From the NCBI GenBank assembly GCA_030603215.1, contig JAUVYF010000006.1, positions 1 to 40,886 of the forward strand: DNA of 40,886 nt, in the 5' to 3' direction. A model generated the notes under the pieces. That model saw only the letters and a program-made list of their open reading frames with translations. It was not told where the DNA came from and searched no databases. The DNA is from Candidatus Bipolaricaulota bacterium (GTDB taxonomy: Bacteria > Bipolaricaulota > Bipolaricaulia > UBA7950 > UBA9294). Shown piece by piece: positions 17,027-24,881 of the stretch. A program made the position numbers and the translations under genes. The number at the start of each line of letters is the position of its first letter. Positions within the stretch are counted from its first letter, which is position 1.

Positions 17027-17779
17027 TCAATCAAGGAACTCGTAGCGCCCCTCGCTGCAGCAGGGGCAATGCTTGGCCTTGTGGATCTTCTGAGCGCTGA
17101 AAGTGTTCCGCCAGATATCGTAGGTGATGAGCTTCACCGGACACTCTGGCGAACCAAGGAGGATCTTAAGTGCCTGGGTTGTCTCTATGGTCGCAATCGC
17201 TCGCGGAATGGTGTTGATAATCCCAGCATTTCTCGCAGTGAGGACGATTTCGTCGGGGACAGGACTGGGGAAAAGACAGCGCAGACAGGGTCCCTTGTTG
17301 GGAAGGATTGGCATCGTCATCCCGTAGGTGGCAGCAACGGTGGCGAAGATCCACGGTATGTCGTGCTTGACGCAGGTGTCGTTTAGCAGGTACCGGGCCT
17401 TAAGATTGTCAAATCCGTCCAGAACAAGGTGGTATCCCTCGATTAGTTGCTCCACATTGTGGGCCTCAATCTTGGTAACCTCATAGCTCACTTCAGACTC
17501 CGAATTTATCGCCGTGAGAGCCTTCGCCACAGCCTGAGCCTTGGGCCGCCCAAGGTCAGCCTCTCCCATCAAGGCCTGGCGCTGCAAGTTGCTAAGTTCG
17601 ACCCTGTCGTGATCGACAACGGTGATCTGCCCGACCCCGGCACGAGCGATGAGATCGGCAAGGTTTGTCCCCAGGGCGCCACACCCGGCAATGAGAACCC
17701 TCGCTTGAGCCAACCGTTGCTGACCTTCCTCCCCTATCTCGGGGAGAATCCGTTGCCTGAGATAACGATCGCTTGTCAT
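17027..17779 (-). CDS. E1-like adenylyltransferase of the MoeB/ThiF/HesA family
   Basis: Predicted to adenylate the C-terminal glycine of a sulfur-carrier protein, very likely the MoaD-like product encoded convergently at 16693. It is 250 aa, the size of MoeB/ThiF without a rhodanese domain. The Rossmann nucleotide loop is GCGALGTNLAD, followed by TVVDHDRVELSNLQRQ, the KAQAVAKAL region, the metal/ATP motif VLDGFDNLKARYLLND and two zinc-knuckle pairs CLRC and CPCC. Start ATG 17779 gives the canonical MTSDRYLRQRILPEIG. MoeB and ThiF cannot be separated by eye. Confidence 0.9.
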   Translation of the reverse strand: MTSDRYLRQRILPEIGEEGQQRLAQARVLIAGCGALGTNLADLIARAGVGQITVVDHDRVELSNLQRQALMGEADLGRPKAQAVAKALTAINSESEVSYEVTKIEAHNVEQLIEGYHLVLDGFDNLKARYLLNDTCVKHDIPWIFATVAATYGMTMPILPNKGPCLRCLFPSPVPDEIVLTARNAGIINTIPRAIATIETTQALKILLGSPECPVKLITYDIWRNTFSAQKIHKAKHCPCCSEGRYEFLD

Positions 17780-17910
17780 TGCCCAACCTTCTTTTACCGC
17801 GTTTGCTCAAGAATACGGGAAGAGGATTCTATATGCAGCGCAATAGGCACATCCTGAGAAGTCTGTCCGCAAAGAATCCTCGCCACAGCTGTTACCTAAA
17901 GCTGCATGGA

Positions 17911-18600
17911 TTAACCGCTTGAAGAGAGAACTAACTTCTCCTGAAACTGGCGCGTCCACTCGCCCAACCCGCCGAGGAGGCTCTTCGCCTCAGGAAAACC
18001 CGCGCCACTCAACATCTGCGCCGCCTCATCACTCACAGAGCCATCCTGATCGTAAAGAATGATCAGCACACCCTGAGGGAGGCGGCTCGTCCAGTCACCC
18101 AGTTCCGCGTAAGGGATGTTGATCGCGCCCATCAGATGAGCGGTTGCGTAAGCCTCCGGATCTCGCAGGTCGATCAACAAGTAGAACAGGTAGTCCAAGT
18201 CACTCACTGCGATATGGTAGCGCTCCGGTTGTTTCACCGTTCCGGTAACCCGCAGCGTGAGTGTAGGGGTTGTTGGGTCGTTCGATTCGATGTAGATACG
18301 CTTGGCGATATTCCCCCTGAACCCCGCTGTATCTACGCTGATCTCAAGCTCAGTCGATTCTCCGGGAGAGAGGTTGTCTTTCGGGAGGTCTGTAGTAGTA
18401 CACCCACAATCCGCGCGCACCCGCTTTATCACGAGGGACTCATCTCCGACATTCCTCAGGGTGAACGTGTGAGCGACGGCGATCCCTTCGAGTATTTCTC
18501 CGAAGTCGTACATGGAGCCCTCGACATCGATCTTCGGTGCAGCCACTACAGTGGCTCCCAGGGCGATGATGATTAACAAAAAGACAAATCCAGCTTTCAT
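17911..18600 (-). CDS. Exported DUF1573-rhodanese fusion protein (rhodanese Cys missing)
   Basis: Predicted secreted protein of 229 aa. A signal peptide (MKAGFVFLLIIIALGATVVA) is followed by a DUF1573 beta-sandwich (about 25-125) with YDFGEILEGIAVAHTFTLRN and the conserved VRADCGCTT. From about residue 130 a rhodanese-like domain reads LLIDLRDPEAYATAHLMGAINIPY ... GVLIILYDQDGSVSDEAAQML ... LLGGLGEWTRQ. The active-site Cys normally found in the Y-C-x-x-G loop is Asp here (LYDQDG), so sulfurtransferase activity is unlikely; ligand binding or a structural role fits better. ATG 18600 has a perfect AAGGAGG 6 nt upstream, and the frame extends to 18747. Confidence 0.85.
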   Translation of the reverse strand: MKAGFVFLLIIIALGATVVAAPKIDVEGSMYDFGEILEGIAVAHTFTLRNVGDESLVIKRVRADCGCTTTDLPKDNLSPGESTELEISVDTAGFRGNIAKRIYIESNDPTTPTLTLRVTGTVKQPERYHIAVSDLDYLFYLLIDLRDPEAYATAHLMGAINIPYAELGDWTSRLPQGVLIILYDQDGSVSDEAAQMLSGAGFPEAKSLLGGLGEWTRQFQEKLVLSSSG

Positions 18601-18762
18601 TAATTCCTCCTTGTATCCGTTCTGAGTTCTCAAGTTAGGTTCCCCAGGAAAGTCAAGCAGAGAATGGACATTCGAACTCTGTTTTCGTAACCGCCACCAG
18701 CACAGGCAGTAACTGGCGGGAATTTCAGATAAACGCGACCTAACCACTGCATCGATGTTGTA

Positions 18763-18846
18763 TCAACTTACTCGCCGCACCCGCCGCCCCCCGCTAAGGG
18801 CAGAAACTACGAAGAGAAGAGAAAGCATAACCACTCGTCTCGGCAT
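18763..18846 (-). CDS. Possible 27-residue hydrophobic peptide
   Basis: A short frame reads MPRRVVMLSLLFVVSALSGG and ends in an Arg-rich tail. GGAGG lies 10 nt before its ATG. It resembles a truncated signal peptide or a small membrane peptide. It sits alone between bshA and the DUF1573 gene. It may be chance, and I know no family for it. Confidence 0.2.
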   Translation of the reverse strand: MPRRVVMLSLLFVVSALSGGRRVRRVS

Positions 18847-18943
18847 GTATTTCACGCCTCCAGTTAACCTACATAAAGATACCCAATCGGTAGGAGAGAT
18901 CAAGTGAAATAGCACAGGCCGGGTTTCATACTACACAGTTTTC

Positions 18944-20065
18944 CTAGCTGTATTTCAGCACCCGTTCATAGATCGCCTCGTACTGCGGGACGATCCCTCG
19001 ATAGTTAAAGACCGTGGCGGCACGTTCTTTGGCCGCACGCGCGAAAGCCTCTTTTCGCGAACAGTTGGAGAGAAGCTCAATGGAGTAACTGGACATTTGG
19101 TCGAGGTCTCCTACCGGAGCAAGGTACCCGGTAACCCCATGCTCCACTACTTCAGGAATCCCACCAACGTCACTCGCCACCACCGGGACCCCGCTCGCCA
19201 TCGCCTCCAATGCGGCCAACCCAAAACTCTCTGTCTCGCTGGGGAGCAAGAAGAGGTCGGCAGCTTGGAGGATCGGAGCGACCCGTTCCACCACCCCAAG
19301 AAACGTAACGCGATCGTCTACCCCAAGCTCTATGGCAGTTTGCTCAGCTACTGAGGCATCTGGTCCGTCTCCAACCAGGATCAGCCGCGCGTCCATCACT
19401 GCGGCGACCCTGGCAAAGACGGTAATCACGTCCCGGATCCGCTTGACGGGACGAAAGTTTGATATGTGCATTAACGTGACCTGTTGCGGGGAACCGCAAC
19501 GTGGAATACAAGGTGAAATCTCGCCTTCATGCAGCTCCGGGTCAATGAAGTTATAGATAACGTCAATCTTGCGAGTCACTCCAAATTGACGTTTCGTCTC
19601 CTCCTGTAGGAAGTGGGAGACCGCCGTCACTGCATCGGCTTTTTCAATCGTCACCGTTGTGACCGGTTTAAACGACCTATTGTTCCCAACTAGGGTGATA
19701 TCGGTCCCGTGCAGGGTTGTTACTACCTTGAGACCCGAGCTCCCCATAATCTGTTTTGCGAGCAAGGCTGCTGCCCCGAACGGGATTGCGTAGTGCACGT
19801 GGAGGATCTGAAGCCTCTGCATCCGTGCTACCTCGGCCATCTTAGAAGCAAGCGCAAGGGCATAGGGAAAGTGTCTGAGAAGCGGGTACTCCTCGATCTC
19901 AACCTCATGGAAGCTAACGCGCGGTGGGAGCTCTGCTAGCCGAAGCGGCGCGGCATAGCTGATGAACGCCACCTCGTGTCCCCGCTCTGCCAGGTGCTTC
20001 CCGAGTTCGGTAGCCACTACTCCGCTTCCTCCATGAGTGGGGTAACAGGCGATGCCGATCCGCAT
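18944..20065 (-). CDS. bshA: N-acetyl-alpha-D-glucosaminyl L-malate synthase
   Basis: GT4 glycosyltransferase that joins UDP-GlcNAc and L-malate, the first step of bacillithiol synthesis. It is 373 aa. The N-terminus MRIGIACYPTHGGSGVVATELG is diagnostic for BshA. LHVHYAIPFGAA, TTLHGTDITLVG and HISNFRPVKRI follow, then the GT4 donor site with FLLPSETESFGLAALEAMASGVPVV. The SD AAGGAG overlaps the bshB stop region, leaving 9 nt between the two genes. Last gene of the MBL-methyltransferase-bshC-bshB-bshA operon. Confidence 0.96.
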   Translation of the reverse strand: MRIGIACYPTHGGSGVVATELGKHLAERGHEVAFISYAAPLRLAELPPRVSFHEVEIEEYPLLRHFPYALALASKMAEVARMQRLQILHVHYAIPFGAAALLAKQIMGSSGLKVVTTLHGTDITLVGNNRSFKPVTTVTIEKADAVTAVSHFLQEETKRQFGVTRKIDVIYNFIDPELHEGEISPCIPRCGSPQQVTLMHISNFRPVKRIRDVITVFARVAAVMDARLILVGDGPDASVAEQTAIELGVDDRVTFLGVVERVAPILQAADLFLLPSETESFGLAALEAMASGVPVVASDVGGIPEVVEHGVTGYLAPVGDLDQMSSYSIELLSNCSRKEAFARAAKERAATVFNYRGIVPQYEAIYERVLKYS

Positions 20066-20074
20066 GCTCTCTCC

Positions 20075-20791
20075 TTAGAATGACCGAAATTCCAATGCTA
20101 TCGGATCCTCGACCTCCAACTTACCTCGTATTAAGAAGCCCTCTCCATACCTCTTTCCTATAAGTGATCCATAATAGGCCATGCGGCTGCGGATAAACCA
20201 ATCCGTCTGGGGCGAGGTAAGCCGTGTCGGCGCGTAGCTCGATTCATCCGCTCTGAATTGCGTGGTATAGGCATAGATTGCTTCCATCTTCTGATCGAAT
20301 TGGTCAGTGATATCGACGATGAATGTCGGATCGAACTCCTCCCATGCCATATAGTAGAGAATCTTGGTTGGACGATGGCTCTCTTGGCCTGTCTCATAGC
20401 GGGGGAGCCCGGCGAGAAATATCCCTTCGTAGGCCAGTTCGCTTGCGTGCGCATGGTCGGGATGCCGCACGCACCAATGGGGAATGAAAACCAGCTGTGG
20501 CTTCCAACGACGAACAACCTCGACCACTTTATGCTTGGCCGGAGTAGTCGCGCGAAGGTTTCCATCCTCGAGATCCAGGTTCTCCCTTGTGGTCACACCA
20601 AGGATCTCAGCGGCGGCTGTCGCCTCCTGCCGGCGCGTCACTACCGTTCCTCGGGTCCCCAACTCGCCACGGACCATGTCCACAAGGACAATAGATCGGC
20701 CAGTGCTAGCCAATTTGGCGAGCGTCCCCCCACAGCCAAGCTCGATGTCGTCCGGGTGAGCACCAAAAGCGAGTACATCTGCTTCAGCCAT
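20075..20791 (-). CDS. bshB: Bacillithiol biosynthesis deacetylase (LmbE/PIG-L family)
   Basis: Zinc-dependent deacetylase that removes acetate from GlcNAc-malate, step two of bacillithiol synthesis. It is 238 aa. The LmbE motif AFGAHPDDIELGCGGTLAKLA supplies the catalytic Asp and metal ligands (HPDD), and HWCVRHPDHAHASELA supplies the distal zinc His. ATG 20791 has GGAGG 6 nt upstream; GTG 20797 in frame has none. It overlaps the bshC end (stop 20786-20784). Closest to the BshB1 type by context. Confidence 0.95.
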   Translation of the reverse strand: MAEADVLAFGAHPDDIELGCGGTLAKLASTGRSIVLVDMVRGELGTRGTVVTRRQEATAAAEILGVTTRENLDLEDGNLRATTPAKHKVVEVVRRWKPQLVFIPHWCVRHPDHAHASELAYEGIFLAGLPRYETGQESHRPTKILYYMAWEEFDPTFIVDITDQFDQKMEAIYAYTTQFRADESSYAPTRLTSPQTDWFIRSRMAYYGSLIGKRYGEGFLIRGKLEVEDPIALEFRSF

Positions 20792-22349
20792 TTTCACCCT
20801 CCAAGGTTATCACATGATGTGAGAAATCGTCAACTCGTCCCATCGAGAAAAGTCTATTCACAAACTCAGATCCATATCGGTTGATGAAATAGGGCAGAGG
20901 AAAGACGCGCTCCTGGGGTCTTCCTCTTGGGAAGAGAGCGTTACAAAGTTGTTGGAGCTTCCGCGCTCCAAGGCCGCGCTTTGCCAGCTCGGCCCGGATG
21001 GCACGATTCTCCAGCTGATCAATGTTATAGAGGGAGCTTGTTCGAGCCTTCTCTCTCCTTTTTTCCAAACCGGGGTCGATCTCTTCAAGAAGGGCGCGCA
21101 GCGGAACAAACGCCTGGGCTGTTGTCTCTCGTGCCGCCGAAAACCGCGATTTTAGCTCCTTTGGCGCAAGCTCGCGCAGTACCTGTCTGGCGTTGAATGT
21201 TGCCGAGAGAATAGCGGCAACGCTCGTCCCGTAGCGCGTAATCAGATCGGCCTCTTCTTGAGCCAACACGGTATAGCTCTTCCTCGGGAAGAGGACCGGC
21301 TGCGGCAGGCGAAAGAGCTGATACAGTGGCTTCAGCATGGCATGATACGCGGTTTCTCCTGGACCGAGAACGTTCGCCACACTCGGAAGGAGTGTGTCGG
21401 AAAGCAGTGGACGGAGAGCGGCATCGGTCGAGTAGCGCTCGGGATGTTCTATCACTTCCGTAAGATGATCGAAAGGGGATTTCACCCGGACCCTACGTCC
21501 GTCAGCATCACGGGTGAACAGGCGCCCCGCCCTATCAGGGGATAGGGCCGGCTCGTAACCCGCATCACTAAGACTTGTGGCGGCTTCGCGCAAGTGCTGC
21601 CCAATCGCCTCTTGTTTCTCTAAAACCGTGCGAAAGAAAGTACTCGCGGGGGAGCAAAGAACCGATGGATCGACAATGACAAGGCCACGACTAGAGAACA
21701 GGCGCAACCAAATCCGCGCGTGCCAGGCGCAGTAGTTCTCTCCTGGCTGAGGGGCAAACAACCTCTTCACAGACGAGCAGTTAGCGATGGCGGGGAGGGT
21801 ATCAAGATACGTTTGGTAGCCGCGCAGAACCTCCTTGGTCAGCGGAAGATCGGAGATCGGGCGCCCTTGCTCTTCCCACGCGAAGGAAACCACGCCAACC
21901 TCACCGTCCTGTTTGAGAAGGTAGGCACGGTTGATCTCAGTGAAGTCATGATCCTCGCTGGCCAGCCAAAAGAGAGGAACAACTTTCACATGGAGCTCCC
22001 TTTCCAACAATTCAGCCAGGCGAATCGTAGTAATGATCTTGTAGAGCGTGTAGACCGGCCCACCGAGGAATCCAGCCTGTTGACCCCCAGTCACGCAGAA
22101 GACCGATTGCTGCCTCAGGGCAGCAATGTTCTCCAGTGCAACGGGATCGGCCTGGAGGCGCGCGTTGTAGGTCTCGAGAAGGCTGCAAACCTCCTCCCTG
22201 GGGTAGTCCACCTCGCGGCGAGCTGTCAGTGCCGCTGCGAACCCCGACGGAAGGTGCGAAAAGAAAGACGCGGCCATTCCTTGGCCGGAGATGTAGTCAA
22301 GGTACAATCTGTTCCCTGGGTAGACCGTCTGAGCATCAAGGCTATTCAG
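20784..22349 (-). CDS. bshC: Bacillithiol biosynthesis cysteine-adding enzyme
   Basis: Predicted to ligate cysteine to GlcN-malate, the last step of bacillithiol synthesis. It is about 521 aa with the family signature VTGGQQAGFLGGPVYTLYK, LFWLASEDHDFTEIN and a long C-terminal coiled-coil. The start is uncertain. CTG 22349 is preferred because GGAGGAGG lies 5 nt upstream and the alignable N-terminus ([19 protein letters not shown]) begins there. TTG 22373 and GTG 22439 in the same frame lack a ribosome site and extend into the methyltransferase gene. The CTG overlaps the methyltransferase stop as CTGAATAG. Confidence 0.93.
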   Translation of the reverse strand: MNSLDAQTVYPGNRLYLDYISGQGMAASFFSHLPSGFAAALTARREVDYPREEVCSLLETYNARLQADPVALENIAALRQQSVFCVTGGQQAGFLGGPVYTLYKIITTIRLAELLERELHVKVVPLFWLASEDHDFTEINRAYLLKQDGEVGVVSFAWEEQGRPISDLPLTKEVLRGYQTYLDTLPAIANCSSVKRLFAPQPGENYCAWHARIWLRLFSSRGLVIVDPSVLCSPASTFFRTVLEKQEAIGQHLREAATSLSDAGYEPALSPDRAGRLFTRDADGRRVRVKSPFDHLTEVIEHPERYSTDAALRPLLSDTLLPSVANVLGPGETAYHAMLKPLYQLFRLPQPVLFPRKSYTVLAQEEADLITRYGTSVAAILSATFNARQVLRELAPKELKSRFSAARETTAQAFVPLRALLEEIDPGLEKRREKARTSSLYNIDQLENRAIRAELAKRGLGARKLQQLCNALFPRGRPQERVFPLPYFINRYGSEFVNRLFSMGRVDDFSHHVITLEGENG

Positions 22350-23103
22350 CGCGTCCTCCTCCTTTTTCGGCAACGAGGATGAGTCTGGGGCTCTCGGCTC
22401 GGTGAGGAGCGCCCTGAAGCGACCCGTAGCGCCGCACACCTGTTAATCCCGCTCTCTCCAGCAATTCCTCCATCTCGGATGGTGTATACATTCGCACCGA
22501 TTCGTAGAACACCTTCTCCTCACCGCCCGGGCTGATCACTCGGACCTTCTTCTCCACACGACGTCGATCTTCGCTTACGCGCCGCTCGATCCAAAAACGC
22601 TTGCCGTCACGAACCAGCTCTTCCTTGGGGATGAGGTGAGTGATCACCCAGTCGCGGTTGAGATAGTCGATCAGGAACCGTCCCCTTGACTGCAGGGACC
22701 GGCTGACTGTGACAAGAACCGCTCTGTTCTCTTCGTCATCTTCGAAATACCCAAACGACGTGAACATGGACAACACCATGGCAAAGTGATCTACATAGGG
22801 GATATGTCGCATGTCGCTATGCAGAAGCTCAACGTCTCCCGCTCCTATTGCTGCAAGCCGCTCCTTGGCGACCTCGAGGAGTTCCCGCGAAAGGTCGAGG
22901 CCACTCAGCTGGTGGAAGCCCGCCTTATGCAGCGCGAGAAGATGACGCCCGGCCCCACATCCCAAATCAAGGAGCGGCTCCTCTCTCGGGGGAGCGACCA
23001 GATCGATGATTGCCCGCACATCTGCCCGTGCTTCGACATCGTCGCGATGTGGATAAAGATCGAGATATTCCTGACGAAAGCTCCGCACATACCAGGGGAT
23101 CAT
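22342..23103 (-). CDS. SAM-dependent methyltransferase in the bacillithiol operon (possible N-methyl-bacillithiol synthase)
   Basis: Class I methyltransferase of 253 aa. SAM-binding motif I is [16 protein letters not shown] (about 43-58), motif [20 protein letters not shown], then [14 protein letters not shown] and the strand [15 protein letters not shown]. The C-terminal half holds [18 protein letters not shown]. It is translationally coupled to the preceding MBL gene (ATGA, 23103-23100) and reads into bshC. N-methyl-bacillithiol is known from Chlorobium, where a SAM methyltransferase (NmbA) is implicated. The operon position here suggests the same role, but that is inference from context. 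Confidence 0.85.
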   Translation of the reverse strand: MIPWYVRSFRQEYLDLYPHRDDVEARADVRAIIDLVAPPREEPLLDLGCGAGRHLLALHKAGFHQLSGLDLSRELLEVAKERLAAIGAGDVELLHSDMRHIPYVDHFAMVLSMFTSFGYFEDDEENRAVLVTVSRSLQSRGRFLIDYLNRDWVITHLIPKEELVRDGKRFWIERRVSEDRRRVEKKVRVISPGGEEKVFYESVRMYTPSEMEELLERAGLTGVRRYGSLQGAPHRAESPRLILVAEKGGGRAE

Positions 23104-23741
23104 GCTATCCCATGCTCCTTCTTGTAGATCAACCAGTTCTGCTTCAGGTGGACAAACGCCTCGAAGTTAGGCTGAAGGAGAAACGGGTTCGTCCTCCGCT
23201 CTCTCCCGATCGTCGACTGCGCTGCGGTACCGTAATCGTGTCCTGGGAAAACGCGGGTCGAATCAGGTAGGACAAGGAGTTTCTTGTGAAGAGACGCATA
23301 TTCTTCTCGCGCCCCCGAGCCGAACCCGGTCCCTCCTACTTTGCCAACAAATAGGGTATCTCCAGTGAAGACCGCGTCTTCGATGTGAATGCATATTGAA
23401 TCCTCGGTATGTCCCGGGGTATGCAGAATCGTCACCCCCAAGCTCCCTAAGGGGAATTGAGCCCCGTCCTCCACGCGGATCCCGGTTGTCGGGTCCGTAG
23501 TTCTAAAAAACAGCGGTTGCTTCCCGGTGAGTCGTCCGATTACGTAGTTCCCGTTCGTGTGGTCGATGTGGTCGTGGGTAACGAAGATATAGACGATCTC
23601 ATATCCCTTTCCACGCGCGTAATCCACGATCATCTCCGGAGAGAAAGAAGGGTCGACCACGAGGGCCCTACCACTCACCTCATCGGCGGCAAGATAGCCA
23701 AAGTTGCGATCCCCACCTGTTACGAATTGCTTAATTAACAT
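23100..23741 (-). CDS. MBL-fold hydrolase (glyoxalase II / persulfide dioxygenase-like)
   Basis: Metallo-beta-lactamase fold protein of 213 aa. Metal ligands lie in [29 protein letters not shown] and FPGHDYG. The tail [14 protein letters not shown] resembles ETHE1/hydroxyacylglutathione hydrolase proteins, which act on thiol adducts. As first gene of the bacillithiol operon it may act on bacillithiol persulfide or S-acyl-bacillithiol (inference). ATG 23741 has AGGAAGGA directly upstream. A promoter candidate lies at 23784-23812. Confidence 0.85.
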   Translation of the reverse strand: MLIKQFVTGGDRNFGYLAADEVSGRALVVDPSFSPEMIVDYARGKGYEIVYIFVTHDHIDHTNGNYVIGRLTGKQPLFFRTTDPTTGIRVEDGAQFPLGSLGVTILHTPGHTEDSICIHIEDAVFTGDTLFVGKVGGTGFGSGAREEYASLHKKLLVLPDSTRVFPGHDYGTAAQSTIGRERRTNPFLLQPNFEAFVHLKQNWLIYKKEHGIA

Positions 23742-23783
23742 TCCTTCCTCTTACCTCCAAGTATCGAATAGATGAATCTAAAA

Positions 23784-23812
23784 AGTGTAAGCACTTCCGT
23801 CTTCACACACAA
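23784..23812 (-). promoter_or_regulatory. Candidate promoter of the bacillithiol operon
   Basis: Minus strand TTGTGT, 17-nt spacer, TACACT, about 40 nt before the MBL gene start. No other promoter candidate stands out within the tightly packed operon. Confidence 0.4.
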
Positions 23813-23991
23813 CACGCCCACACAAAGCCGGCGCTCCTCTTCTGTCAGCATATGGGGAGCGCTGTATCCGGGCCGGTCCAGCCAGCGCTTCGAGGATACT
23901 TGTAACACTCTTGTGGTAGTTGATGGTCGCCTTCGTGCCAAATTGATAACTGGTCCCTATGCTAGCGCAAGGCTTGAATGATCGAGAATGA

Positions 23992-24039
23992 GATTCACTT
24001 GACAAGGGCCATGCTTTCGGTTATAAAGCCTAGTGAATC
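23992..24039 (+). promoter_or_regulatory. rrf2 promoter inside an inverted repeat
   Basis: TTGACA (23999-24004), exactly 17 nt, TATAAA (24022-24027), giving a start near 24034. The perfect 8-nt inverted repeat GATTCACT (23992-23999) / AGTGAATC (24032-24039) flanks the core promoter. This suits autoregulation by the Rrf2 protein encoded just downstream. Confidence 0.65.
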
Positions 24040-24070
24040 CATATATTTACTGGAGATAGTGAGGTTACTT

Positions 24071-24502
24071 ATGTCATTCTCAACCAGAGGACGATACGGC
24101 ACAAGAGCGATGCTCGAGTTGGCTCTAAATTATGGGAAAGGACCTGTTCCCCTCAAGGATGTTGCCAAACGCCAGGAAATCTCTCAGAAATATTTAGATC
24201 AGCTGGTTATGTCTCTCAAGACGATTGGCCTGGTAAGGAGTATCCGTGGGGCTCGCGGGGGGTATGTCTTAGCTAGATCTCCCGCGCAAATAAAACTCAG
24301 CGAAGTGATAAGGGCCTTGGATGGCCCTATCCTATCAGTGGATTGTCTTAACGATCCTAGCGCTTGTAATAGAGTTAGCTTCTGCGCAGTCCGAGAAGTG
24401 TGGGAAGAGGCACGGCAAGCTATAAATAATGTTCTAGAGTCGACAACCCTACAGGACTTAGCAGATCGCCAAAGAAGGAAGTACCTAGAGGAAAACAAAT
24501 AG
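24071..24502 (+). CDS. Rrf2/IscR-family Fe-S-sensing transcriptional regulator
   Basis: Winged-helix repressor of 143 aa heading a Fe-S assembly operon. The DNA-binding half contains RGRYGTRAMLELA, ISQKYLDQLVMSLKTIGLVRS and the wing RGARGGYVLAR. Three cysteines at 92, 99 and 105 (DCLNDPSACNRVSFC) match the positions of the 2Fe-2S ligands of E. coli IscR (92, 98, 104). ATG 24071 is preferred with GAGGT 5 nt upstream; the frame opens at 23978, upstream of the predicted transcription start. It is likely to sense cluster sufficiency and repress its own operon. Confidence 0.9.
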   Translation: MSFSTRGRYGTRAMLELALNYGKGPVPLKDVAKRQEISQKYLDQLVMSLKTIGLVRSIRGARGGYVLARSPAQIKLSEVIRALDGPILSVDCLNDPSACNRVSFCAVREVWEEARQAINNVLESTTLQDLADRQRRKYLEENK

Positions 24503-24554
24503 AGGTTTAGTAAGAATGGAAGCGACGAGTTTTCAGGAAAGGAGTGAATCCAAG

Positions 24555-24776
24555 ATGAAAGAAAAGGTTGAGAAAGCATTAGAGGGAATAAGGCCATCTC
24601 TTCTGGGCCATGGCGGAAATGTGGAACTGGTTGAAGTTAGTGATGATGGCGTGGTGAAAGTGAGATTGACAGGTGCCTGCATAGGTTGTCCTATGAGCCA
24701 GATGACCCTAAAGCAAGGAATCGAAGAGACCCTCAAGAGAGAGGTCTCTGAGGTAACAAGAGTGGAGGCTGTTTAG
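24555..24776 (+). CDS. NifU C-terminal-domain (Nfu-type) Fe-S carrier
   Basis: Small scaffold/carrier of about 73 aa that transfers 4Fe-4S or 2Fe-2S clusters. The sequence begins with KEKVEKALEGIRPSLLGHGGNVELVEV and carries the cluster motif GACIGCPMSQMTLKQGIEETL (CxxC). ATG 24555 matches the family start and has AAGGAG 10 nt upstream; ATG 24516 in frame would add 13 residues. Lies 52 nt after rrf2 and before nifS. Confidence 0.9.
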   Translation: MKEKVEKALEGIRPSLLGHGGNVELVEVSDDGVVKVRLTGACIGCPMSQMTLKQGIEETLKREVSEVTRVEAV

Positions 24777-24881
24777 GAAGACGGTATTCACGTTTTTTTC
24801 GGGGGAGGGGGGGGTCGTCTTCTGTTATCCAAGCTTACGTGCTCTTGAAGGCGCCACGCCAAACCCTGAGACGGGAGAATC

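Noticed and set aside
16955-17857. Plus-strand frames of 136-143 codons
   Set aside because: Antisense shadows of the MoeB/ThiF-like gene, which has clear motifs on the minus strand.
21720-22382. 220-codon plus-strand frame
   Set aside because: Shadow of bshC; no recognisable domain.
24777-24840. Possible terminator after nfu (GAAGAC...GTCTTC around T7 and G8 runs)
   Set aside because: The loop is over 25 nt and the T-run is inside it, so it is not a standard intrinsic terminator, and nifS follows as part of the same functional set.
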